From NCBI GenBank assembly GCA_001466705.2, contig LATX02000248.1, positions 1 to 64,000 of the forward strand: a DNA stretch of 64,000 bases, given 5' to 3'. The notes beneath the pieces were generated by a model. The model saw only the letters and a list, made by a program, of their open reading frames with translations, searched no databases and was not told where the DNA came from. The DNA is from Moniliophthora roreri (Eukaryota > Basidiomycota > Agaricomycetes > Agaricales > Marasmiaceae). Position numbers and translations under genes: made by a program. This document shows positions 8,891-19,518 of this stretch, one piece after another (position 1 is the first letter of the stretch; each line of letters starts with the position of its first letter).

Positions 8891-9256
8891 TGTTACGAAC
8901 TTTCTCCTTTTCTTCTTTTCTCTCTGTAGTACTACCTATGCTTCTCATTACCCTCGGACTTCTCCACCTTCCTAGCCCCCTTCTCCTTCTCATACCTATG
9001 CTTCCCTTTACCTCCGGACTCCTCCACCTTCCCCATCCCCATTTACTTATCCCTTTGTACAGTATTACTCATATCCCGACAGCTTCGGGAAACCTTAGAC
9101 ATTCACCGAACTCATCGGCTATACGTATATAGGTAGCTCTAGCTCGGTTGTAANACCGCTGAACGAACTTAAACTTGAACTTGAAAACTACTTCTGTGAA
9201 GGAGACTCTTCGTTGGAGTTGGTTGAAGTTGACGTTGCTGCGCAAGTAACGTAACA
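8891..9256 (+). repeat. 3' LTR of the second B-type copy (N at 9154)
   Basis: TGTTACGAAC directly follows the polypurine tract; the end GTAACGTAACA matches 4147. The N at 9154 removes the TATA/self-primer section. The flank after 9256 (gaatg) does not match the flank before 3692. Confidence 0.8.
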
Positions 9257-9895
9257 GAATGTGTATCCTGGCATGTAGTGCAATAAAGAACTCATGAGTC
9301 CATAAAAGGATTCAATGGTTCTGGCAATTCAGTATATCGTTCAGATACACGATCACTATAAGTGATGACTAAACCATCTGATGGTCTTATGATAATTGGT
9401 AGATCAATTAGATCTCCATCATCATCAGAGACTTTAGTGTTGCCCATGTGATATAGGCTATAGTATTCACCTTTGATAAGGTGGTTGAAGCAGATAGGAC
9501 ATGTCAAAAGACATTTTGCATTCAGGTGTTGATGCAACTCCATTAAGATGAACTCATCAGTCATGTGTGGTTCCTCTAGACCAAGCACATGAAGCAGTGC
9601 ATCAACCGGTTGCAGTATCTCATTGAAGAGATATTCCAGTGGAGTACAGTAAGTTCAATATCTGCCTCTATCAGTGTTTTCCCATAATACTGCATATACA
9701 CCCATTCCAAGGTGTAATGACCATGGTTCTATTTTGTGCTTGCACATTTTGCATCTGCTGGAACAGAGGCTGAAGAGTCCTTGATGAGGACAAAGATGTG
9801 CATGCACAAGCAGCTGTCATATGACAAGGTGCATCATGTCAAGATAATGCACAATACAAGGTTCATTCAATACTTCTAAGTCAGTGGCTCGATGA
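9257..9895. other. No assignable gene; one minus-strand ORF with a CxxC pair
   Basis: A minus-strand frame of 98 codons (9588 to 9292) has a Cys-Pro-Ile-Cys pair and an acidic stretch, but no family I recognise. It may be a decayed transposon or gene fragment. No other coding frame is convincing here. Confidence 0.25.
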
Positions 9896-11253
9896 TGTGC
9901 CCAATTTTGCCCTAGATGCGAAATTGTGCACTTTTCATGTCAAATACTAGAAAAAGAGCCTAGAAGTATGTGTGATATTCATGTGACTTGCTGACCCATG
10001 AGCTCTAATACGGTGCCTAAGCTTTAAGCACCAGGTCTAATAAGTCTAATAATTGACACTGTAACACAATCTAGAGGAGGTTAGTAGTCTATACTAGCCC
10101 CCTACATTACAGTGAGGCATCACTATGAGAGCCCTTGGTTAATAAAACGGGCCAGAAACCACTAATTCCAAACACAAAGGAATAGATATCAGTGGGATCC
10201 ACAGTCTAAGTGCACTAGATTGTTCGTTTTGTGATCACATTGCATGATAATGCATCAATAGACTTAAAACCTAATTATTACTATTGATAACTAGTATACA
10301 GTTGGAACTTGTTCCTATGTGGAGCTTTGAAGACACTCATGCGGATATGATGGCCTTTTCAGGTGTATGCAGAATGACTGATAGGCAATGAGTGTGCTGG
10401 AGATTGCAAATAACTCACAAGATTGTATGTGGGATGGGAGGAGATTGAATATGGCAGATGTCTAGACTGTGACATCCACCAATCCAATGGTAGAAAGCAG
10501 CTATGTGGAAGTGAACTGGCAGAAAGAGAAACATACCTGCATATACAGCTGGTCCAGAACCCATGGCTATGTGGAAGTAGCTACGTGGAAGGATTGTATG
10601 ACCCAGCAACGCTCCACACAGGGTCAAAAACCCAATAAATCAACCATTTGGTCACTAAATATACCCAATATACCTAATTGCTACGCAGAATCAAACTTTT
10701 AGGCACAAACACATACAATTTATACTATAAACTAAAACACACTCATTTTATCTTTTATTTTGTTATTTCCAATTATTATTCTGTATATAAAGAGCTGTAC
10801 TTGTAGATGCAGGCTCAAGCACCAACTGGTACTTGCACCTTATAGCCCCATGCAGTGTCGATTTAGACCTCTGCACAGCTTCTTAGACCAAGTCTTTATG
10901 CACTTGCCAGTCAGTCGCTTCTAGTTGAGCCAAGATTTATACATATATATATCTTGCCTCACTGTATACAAATCTGATAACCAATTAATAAACCACTTGT
11001 GTTTAAAAACCTACACTTTGTGACCCTTGAGTGCAATACTTGAGTTGTCTTAACTAGAGTCTTTAGACTCTGCAATCTAAGCCAGCCAATTGAAGATATA
11101 AAGGGTTCTGTCCCCTTTCTCACCCCTAATCACTTGAGATACACTCAGTCTCATAGCAGACTTGTACAGTGCTTTCTCACTTATAGAAGCCTCTATTGTG
11201 GGTTTTGGTGTGTGTTGTGTGTGTGTGTGTGGGTTTTGTAGCTGTGTTTAGTT
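9896..11253 (+). repeat. Long direct repeat R1, copy 1 (LTR-like, ~1.36 kb)
   Basis: The copy begins TGTGCCCAATTTT and is nearly identical over its length to 12,657-14,004, with mostly transition differences. It contains a TATA-like TGTATATAAAG about 1 kb in and a GT microsatellite near the end, and is cut by the N at 11,254. Same-orientation copies flanking 1.4 kb, the second followed by a gag gene, suggest the long LTR of element D. The LTR termini are not proven. Confidence 0.6.
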
Positions 11254-11254
11254 N

Positions 11255-12656
11255 ATCTTGCTAGTCACTGGCTGAAATTCAGTTGCAGAGTAAGCTAATA
11301 GTGTCACTAGAACAGAAGAAAAGAGACATACATGATCACATCTTGCTCTCTCAATATCAACACTGGGGTCACGGCATAGCAATGAAGATACCTAAGTCAT
11401 TGTTGTTCATGAAAGAAAAAGCATTATGTCACAAGTGTGACAAGGACATGCCTTGATAAAGGCTGATCCCACGGTCCAACAGATTGCTGCATCTTCTACT
11501 TCCACTATGCTCAAAGCAGAACAGAGTCATATGGTTAAGACAAATGAGATCAAGCCAGCTCAATTCAAGCATATGTTGTCTTTGAATCGTTGACTAAAGC
11601 AAACTGTGATTGCTGTTGATTCTATCGTATTGAGTGCTTCCTCAGAATCTAATATCCCCGAAGAGCCCAGACTATTGTTTGCTGACGATCCATCTGGATA
11701 CAGCCAGTATTCTCAGCATGACTCAGAGCAACCTTTGCATAGAGATACTATGATCTCAGAGCCTGTTGGTGAAGAACCCGGGTGGCTTAAAGTCAGAAGG
11801 AAGGAAAAGGCTAAGTGTTATTTGGACTCAGTGTGTCTGAGCCCATTGTTTGAAACATGGCCGTTACTCATTTTATTATGCTAGGATGCTCCCATTCTAA
11901 GCTGGAAAGACGAGCATTGTCACAATTACCTTGATGCTGTCCTTGCCATGGAGAGAAGAGGTTGAATGTTCAATGGCACCTGTTCCACTCCAAACTGCCA
12001 TTCAGTGGAAGTCAATTACCAGCATCTTGACTGTGTCTTGCCTGCGATGTACTGCAAGGAATGCATGCTCATGATGCACAGACATTGTCCTTTGCACAGA
12101 GTACAAGTAAGTGTCCCAACCACTATGTAGTTGTGGTCGAATATTTACTGCCATGTGATGAACACTAGGAATGGAAGAATGACTTCTTTCATACTGCATC
12201 CCTTAGAGAAATGGGAATACGAGTTCAATTGGGACATCTGGCAGGATCATTTTGTGGTACACCCAAAGCAGAGGAGTGTGAGTTTGTAGTTTTGTCGTCA
12301 AGCGGGATCCATATTGTGTTTCTCATGTTTTGTGAATGTCCCAGTGCAAAAGGTAATTCACTATGTCTAATCAAATGTGTCTATTCTGAAACGATTTCAG
12401 CTCACCATATTCAGCTCCTTGAGACAGGCTGGTGGCCATCATCATACAAATATCCCCAAATGGCTGCAATGTTTGAAGTTATGCGTCAATTCCAGATTCT
12501 TAACCTGCAAGGGCATATACCTGCCACTGACTTCTATTGCTCTCTCGAGCAGATGTCTGATGGAATGGGTCTTAACAAGGATATCCTGGTATATTACTTC
12601 ATTAAAATATTCATTACAATTGATCTGACATAGCATACTCCAATCAGGATAGCTAA
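11255..12656 (+). pseudogene. KDZ transposon remnant: CxC2 cysteine-cluster domain with introns
   Basis: Translated segments spell the CxC2-like cysteine cluster that accompanies KDZ (Kyakuja-Dileera-Zisupton) transposases: CSTPNC, then CVLPAMYCKECMLMMHRHCP, LHRVQ | EWKNDFFHTASLREMGI, GIHIVFLMFCECP, and a WWPSSYKYPQMAAMF ... ATDFYCSLEQMSDGMGL tail. Three GT-AG introns can be drawn (about 12,110-12,168; 12,353-12,400; 12,588-12,633). A TGA near 11,965 replaces an expected Arg codon. The catalytic KDZ domain that normally follows is missing because repeat R1 copy 2 begins at 12,657. The 5' end is lost at the N (11,254). Confidence 0.8.
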
Positions 12657-14004
12657 TGTGCCCAATTTTGGGCTAGACACGAAATTGTGCACTTTTCGCA
12701 TCCAATACTAGAAAAAGAGCCCAGAAGTACATGTGATATTCACATGACTTGCTGACCCACAAGCTCTAATACGGCACCTAAACTTTAAGCGCCAGGTCTA
12801 ATAAGTCTAATAATTGACACTGTAACACAATCTAGAGGAGGTTAGTAGTCTATACTAGCCCCTACATTATAGTGAAGCATTGCTGTGAGGGTCCTTGGTC
12901 AATAAAACGGGCCAGAAACCACTAATTCTGAATGCAAAGGAATAGATATCAGTGGGATCCACAGTCTAAGTGCACTAGATTGTTTGTTTTGTGATCACAT
13001 TGCAGAATAATGCGTCAATAGACTTAAAACCTAATTATTACTATTGATAACTAGTATATGGTTGGAACTTGTTCCTATGCAGAGCTTCGAAGACACTCAT
13101 GCAGATATGACAGCCTTTCAAGGTGTATGTGGGACAACTGATAGGCAGTGAGTATGCCGGAAATTGTGAATGACTAGCAAGATTGTATGCAGGACAGGAG
13201 GAGATTGAATATGGCAGATGTCTAGACCGTGACATCTACCAATCCAATGGTAGAAAGCAGCTACACGGAAGTGAACTGGTGGAAGGGGAAACATACCTGC
13301 ATATACAGCCAGTCCAGAACCCATGGCTACATGGAAGTAGCTATGTGGAAGGATTGTATGACCCAGCGACACTCCACACAGGGTCCAAAACCCAATAAAT
13401 CGACCATTTGGTCACCAAATATACCCAATATACCTAATTGCTACACAGAATCAAACTTTTAGGCACGAACACATACAATTTATACCATAAACTAAAACAT
13501 GCTCATTTTATCTTTTATTTTGTTATTTCCAATTATTATTCTGTATATAAAGAGCTATACTTGTAGATACAGGCTCAAGGACCGACTGGTACTTGCACCT
13601 TATAGCTCTGCATATCAATTTAGACCTCCATGCAGCTTCTTAGACCAAGTCTTTATGCACTTGCCAGTCAGCCACTTCTAGTAGAGCCAAGATTTATATA
13701 TACATATTTCTTGCCTCACTGTATACAATCTGATAACCAATCAGTAAACCACTCATGTTTAAAACCTACACTTTGTGACCCTTGAGTGCAATACTTGAGT
13801 CATCTCAACTAGAGTCTTTAGACTCTGCAATCTAAGCCAGCCAATTGCAGATATAAAGGGTTCTATCCTCTTTCTCACCCCGAATCACTTGAGATAGACT
13901 CAGTCTTGTAGCAGACTTGTACAGTGCTTTCTCACTTATAGAAGCCTCTATTGTGGGTTTTGGTGTGTGTTTTGTGTGTGTGGGTTTTGTAGCTGTGTTT
14001 AGTT
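12657..14004 (+). repeat. Long direct repeat R1, copy 2 (probable 5' LTR of element D)
   Basis: Same unit as 9896-11,253, inserted in the KDZ remnant just after an exon. The two copies diverge almost only by C/T and G/A. It is followed by a 370-bp untranslated leader and the gag of element D, which fits a 5' LTR. Confidence 0.6.
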
Positions 14005-14394
14005 GCAGAAGCCCTGTTTAGAGAGCTTTTAGAAGTGAAGATAGCATGTAGCTGTCTTTTAAAGAAGATAGAGTTCCTGCCTCTTCATTTGGAGCCCACT
14101 GCAAGGGGTGGATTTTCAATTGAAAAGCTTACAAAACTGATCATAACAACTTGATTCACAATCTATCAATTGTGGATTGTTCTGGTTGCAGCTCAAACAT
14201 GAGCAAGTAACCTATGCAGCATAAAAGCCTTTATAAAACTGAAAACTAATTGAAAGATTCCTGTTACCAGGCAAGTGAGAGCAGATGCATGGAGTCCATC
14301 TCCTTTACTGCAGCTCAGACACAACACTTGAGAGGTTGTCTGTCAGAGCAGGGAACTAGTAGATAGACAAGGACCTACAGTGAGTCAAAGGTCC
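14005..14394 (+). other. Leader of element D, noncoding
   Basis: The stretch between the end of repeat R1 and the first gag ATG (14,395) has no coding frame that I can support. A primer-binding site should lie near 14,005 but I could not match one to a tRNA. Confidence 0.3.
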
Positions 14395-17086
14395 ATGGCC
14401 AATTCAACTGAAGTTGAAAGAGGTCATAATCCACAAGCAAACTGTGGCGTCCTAAGGACAACTCCTTCACAGCACGTGTATCGTTCCAAGTCTAGAACAC
14501 CCAACTCTGAAGAAGGCAGCACAGTTGCCGACAATGTGTCAGAACTCTCTGGTCTAGAAGAGGATCTTCGATTAGAGAGGTTTTCATTCAATGATTTTAT
14601 TAGATTGTTTGGTCAACACTACAGTCCTGAAAGGGATTCAGATACTGAAGTAGTGGAAACACTACTTGCAAACTTAACCTTATGCCTAGACGTTTCACAA
14701 GAACATCTTGAAAACAATTTTAATTTTGATCAAAACCCTGAACCTAACCAAAACCCTATAAACTGTCAAAACAATAAAATGGCTGATTCTGGAAACAGTG
14801 GCATTGCTAGGAACACCATGGCTCAAGTAAAGGCCATGTTAAACAACAGTAGCCTGCCCAAGAAGACTAAGACCACCCCATCTTGGAAGTGTGAAGAACC
14901 AAGTTAGTACTGTGGCTAGATGATCTAGATGCAATTTTTGAAACAGCCAATATTACAAACGGTTGGGTGAAGATTCAGAAAGCGCTAGAATGGATGGAAT
15001 ACACCACCAAAAATGAAATGTCCAGACTAGAGTTGGCAAAGAAGTCCCACTTAGAAGCCAATTGGGAGGAGTTTAAAAAAGATTTAACTGCTTGCTTCCC
15101 CAAAGCAGTGGCAGACTATGAAGGATCTAGAGACAAGTTGGAAAGAATAGTCTTGAAATATAAACTCATTCCCATGGACGGGTTGAATAAAGCTCTTGCA
15201 TTCAACAGGGCTTTTAAGATTGAGGTACAGAAGCTGTTATCAGCAAAACCAAACCCATTGATCTCCAACGCAGAAGCAGTCAAGTTATATGTGACAGCTT
15301 TTGAAAAGAGGCTAATGCGTAAAGCTTTGAGCGAGGCAAGAAGAGTGTGCGTGCCAGATCTACAGGGACAAAGGAGAGATGATGTGTTCAAACTAGATGA
15401 ATTAATACAAGCTGTCAAGTCTGTTATGTATGCTGGAGCAGTCTTGTATATGTCGGAAGATGAGGAGTTTGAGACAGCTCCATGGAACAACAAATGCAGA
15501 TGACAAGTCTTCAATCCAAAAGGTGTGATAAACACAGCACCCACAGTAGGACCAATTCTGCCACAGCATGTAGTCAAACAGGACATGAACAACTGTCAGT
15601 TCCAGCAGGACCTAGTGAAAAGAGGTATCTTAGTAACTAGACCAGGCATGTGGGGCTTTGTATTCAAGGATGGCTCTTATGTCCCAAAAGGAGACGAAAA
15701 AGAAACTCAAAAGGAAAAGATGCTGAAATACATTAACAAGCGAGGATGGGAATTTCCAATAGCTTCGGTCCATATGCAGTTTGCTACTGAAGAAGAAGAT
15801 GAGTTCACAGACAGATATGAAGATATGAAACAAGGAGCTGGAGACCCTGGCAAAGACTACGCAGTGCTAAGACAGCAAGGTGAAGCACAAGGAGAACACA
15901 TCAAGAAGCTAGAGGAGACAGTACAATACTTGATCTCCAAGCTCAATAGTATGGAAGCTACAGCGAGGTTGGGAAACTAGAGAGTCCGAGGAATGGGTGT
16001 GGGTCAGCACAGCCTACAGTTGCAGCAAAAAGTAATGCAATTCCATATTGGGAAATTGGTTCCCATCTGCCTAGGAGTGAGATTCATCCCAGAAAAAGTC
16101 TGACACAGATTGATTTCCATGTGGTTTTTTTAACTGTTTTGGGAAGCTGAGGCTCAGAATGTATGAACTCATTTGAAAAATGAGAAAAATGGACAATTGT
16201 ATTAAAAGTCTTTGTCGAACTTCCAGTGATTTTGGCAGGTGTGAGAATGATTTACTATTTTTGGGATTGCATTACTTTTTGCCATGACTGTATAGCAGTG
16301 GCAAACACCCAAGAGGAACAAGAACGACCTGCTACATGTACCAATACCTGGAGCAAGAAGAATAAAAGCATACCTACAAATGAAGAAAATATTAAACAAA
16401 AGAAAAATACTAAAGAAGATAGTGTGAACTATGCTTTAAATACCAAAACTCCTGCAGCAAAAGCAGTACCAGTGGTAGAGATACCTAGCCTCTCCACGGC
16501 CGAGAAGAAGAAATATGTTGCTCCTCATAGGAGAGAAAAGCAAGTAAAGAATAGCGATCACAGCAGCAAACACAGTCCAAAGAAAGCTGATGAGACAGAA
16601 GAGTCAAAAAGAGATGTATGCAGGACACAAGAAGATGGTGAAGCAAGGAGAGCTTTGAGTGGTGTGAAACCAATAGACACTGTGCCGTTTAAGCCACCTC
16701 CACCAGCTAGCAAGTTCCCAGAAGAGCATATATCAAATAAGCCTAAACCTGTTCAGCAAAAAGAGGATAATTCAAATAGGCGACCTCTAGACGGCAGTCT
16801 TTATTTGAACCTGGAGGATGTGATAGCAGCTCGAATTGCTAAAGAGACTCTTAACATGCCGTTGGGAGATCTTTGCACTTTACAACCCAAACTAATCAAA
16901 GCACTGGATAGACAAACTAAGAATCAAGTATTAGCCATGTCTAAATTAAAAGGAAGTGTGGAATCTGATCAGACAAAGCATCTGTCGGAAGAAGCTGTGT
17001 TATTGGCCATAGAGGAAGTAAAAGAAGTATTTGTCAATATTGACGAAATACATACTTTGGAAATGTTCAAAGTTTCAGTCGAAGAA
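14395..17086 (+). pseudogene. gag: Gag-like polyprotein of element D, broken in several places
   Basis: Four consecutive blocks (about 14,395-14,907; 14,930-15,503; 15,525-15,980; 16,226-17,086) form a gag-like protein. The first is acidic and Asn-rich. The second is a helical capsid-like domain (DDLDAIFETANITN ... EWMEYTT ... KLERIVLKYKL). The third carries a LVKRGILVTRPGMWGF ... DGSYVPKGD motif and a coiled coil. The fourth is Lys-rich with VAPHRREKQVK and a helical end. Blocks one and two are joined by a frameshift near 14,905; blocks two and three are in frame but split by a TGA at 15,501. The 3' end is lost where the foldback element begins (17,087). Assignment to Ty3/gypsy rests on gag style only. 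Confidence 0.5.
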
Positions 17087-19389
17087 GTAAGTTTTTCGCA
17101 AAAAACACTGACAACTGTCAGAAACTGTTTTACAAAAAAGACCGATAACTAGACCGACAACTTTTTTCTTAGAAAAGAGACACATTTTAGTGACCATGTG
17201 AGAATACTTTAAAAGCATTATGTAAGCTATATATATTTCAACTTGCCTTAGCTGGGGCTATATAATGGTACTAAAAATAATGTTATCTGACATTATTTGA
17301 TATAGTAATGCTGTAATATGCACTACTAGATACATACTGGACTATATTGGAGCATGCTGGAGAGGCTGTCATATAGGTAATTTGGATCAGTATGTTCTGT
17401 TATATTATAGAATGCCTTTCCTGTGATTTTGAAAGCATAATTATGTTAAAAGTAGCACAATAAATAGGTAAACAACCTGTATGTGCAGGATATAGTATTG
17501 ATACTATTCATATGAATTTTCCTGATGACCAATCTTTCACCTTTATAGTCTTATATACTTATAAAGCCCATTCCTACTCTGAAATACAAATCCCTGATGA
17601 TTTGGGTACAGTAATACTAGATCAATAGTCTGTATATGCAGAATATGGACATTTTAACTTTATGCAATCTGGTAGATGCCTTATGGTGGTTATATGTATG
17701 TCCTATGCAGTGAATACTGCAGATTAAGTGTCCTAGTATATGGGAAAATAGATTTAGAAGCCAGTTCAATTGAGTATTGGTGTATATATGAGCAAAATAC
17801 TGAAAAAACCTGAAATAGGATGATGGATGGTACTGTATGAGATCTATTGATGCTGGACCTTATCCCTCATAGCTGGGACATCCTCTATATGTCTATTTGT
17901 TGGGGACAGAAGCTTATAGATGTATTATTTTTTCCTGAATTACTATAGCCAAATTCGCTTTTTTGAGATTTTAGTAGTACTACAGAACAGGCAATGATTT
18001 GGATGGGCTGAAGCGTGGTCAGAGCTCCTTTAATAGTGTACTGAAGAGGAATATATACCCAAGTGGTCCCATTGCTCTAATACCTGTTTTATAGGGTATA
18101 AATGTTATACCAATAATCCAGCCAATAATCATAGAATAGCTCCTCAGGGAAAGATTTCTGTACAAAGGCAACTTTAAATTTGAGTTCAGCGACCCAAAAA
18201 AGAGTAGAGGGCAGCTTTTGGGTATTTTATTAGGATCAGTTTCAATGGATGTCCAGAAACCCTCAAAAAACCACTTATACTTGGATATCTTTACAGGGAG
18301 TGATCTGGGGATCATGGGACTATCAGAATCGAATTAAGAGCATCAAATAACGTAGGAATTGAGTCCTGGGACATGAGTATCCATGCAGTATAGCTTGGTA
18401 TATGAGTATGTCAAGTTTATTGTACATAGTAGTATTGGGTTTATACAGTATCTGAACATTTAACAAAAGGTGTGCTTTTTTCAAAATTTTATAGATCCTG
18501 ATGATTCTGGGGTGTATTCCTATGTAGTTCAACCCTCTGAGTTTGATTCTGATAGTCCTATGATCCCCAGATCACTCCCTGAGGAGCTATTCTATGATTA
18601 TTGGCTGGATTATTGGTATAACATTTATACCCTATAAAAAAGGTATTAGAGCAATGGGACCACTTGGGTAAGTATATATTCCTCTTCAGTACACTATTAA
18701 AGGAGTTCTGACCACGCTTCAGCCCATCCAAATCATTCCCTGTCCTGAAGTACTGCCAAAACCCAAAAAAAGCGAATTTGGCTGCAGTGTTTCTGGAAAA
18801 AATACTAGGTCCCTGGGCTGCTGTATCCTACATTTGGACGTATAGAGGATGTACCAGCTATGAGGGATAAGGTCCAGCATCAATAGATCCCATACTGTAC
18901 TACCCATCTCCCAATTTCGGGTTTTTTTGGCATTTTGCTCATATCTACCCCAATACCTAATGAAACCTATTACCATTTGGTGTCCCAGGCATTCAATTAA
19001 TCATATCTACATGCTGGAAGTTATCCCATGTCAATATCTGTCCTGTAGCCCAAGGACCAATACCTCATCCTGCATGTATCACCCTAACATACCCTCTTTT
19101 TGGCACCCCTGTGCCCCCATACTGCAGGAGCATCATCCTACAGTATAAGCGAGTCTATTAGCTCACAAATGCAATTTTTTAGCCCTCCCATTATGCCCCA
19201 ATATGGCCCAATGCATCAGAAAACCTTCCAGAGGCTGTAGGAATTTACTTCCCAGTATGGAAATTTTATAGAAGTGTGCTGGCATGCTCCTAGAGCCTAT
19301 TTATAGCTAAAAAATTGTCAGGTTATTTGTTGGAGTTTTTTGCAAAATGGCTTTGGACATCTGTCAGAGTTTTTTTGTCAAAAACTTAC
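17087..19389. mobile_element. Foldback element: long imperfect inverted repeat, no transposase
   Basis: Both ends begin GTAAGTTTTT on their own strand (17,087 on plus, 19,389 on minus) and stay similar inward, including CTGACA and CAAAAAA blocks. The arms pair again strongly between about 17,480-18,338 and 18,539-19,070 (for example TGGATGGGCTGAAGCGTGGT at 18,002 against its complement near 18,710). A spacer of about 200 bp separates them, and the left arm has about 140 extra bases. No ORF of note. The flanks belong to different retrotransposons (gag of D on the left, ORF3 of C on the right), and I see no target duplication. Confidence 0.65.
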
Positions 19390-19499
19390 TTATCCCCCTG
19401 GAGTTCAAAGGAAGAGGGATGGAATGGTCCATGATATACAATCTCTTCATCATAGGTCATGACACATCCACCAGCAGAGGAAGTGGATTGAGTGGGCAT
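19390..19499 (-). pseudogene. Start of ORF3 of element C, truncated
   Basis: An ATG at 19,499 (minus strand) follows the pol TAA (19,519-19,521) after 19 nt and opens a frame MPTQSTSSAGG..., about 37 codons, ended by the foldback element. It is the same position as ORF3 in A, B and E, so the post-pol ORF is a family trait. Too short to test homology. Confidence 0.4.
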
Positions 19500-19518
19500 G
19501 GTGTGTTTAGAATATGGG

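Larger units (their letters stand above)
3692..9256 (+). mobile_element. Ty3/gypsy chromodomain retrotransposon, element B (young, assembly-collapsed)
   Basis: The plus-strand element has a 5' LTR at 3692-4147, a primer-binding site at 4150-4160, gag, protease, integrase/chromodomain, ORF3, polypurine tracts and 3' LTR sequences at 8205-8457 and 8891-9256. It is inserted in the RNase H region of element A. Unlike its neighbours it keeps many CpG dinucleotides, which suggests recent insertion. Single Ns at 5058, 5688, 8458 and 9154 mark joins: about 150 nt of gag, all of reverse transcriptase, RNase H and the integrase zinc region, and parts of the 3' LTRs are absent. The 5' flank and 3' flank show no matching target duplication, consistent with a join of at least two copies. 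Confidence 0.85.

Noticed and set aside
11213..11250. GT-rich run as a regulatory element
   Set aside because: Plain microsatellite inside repeat R1, shorter in the other copy.
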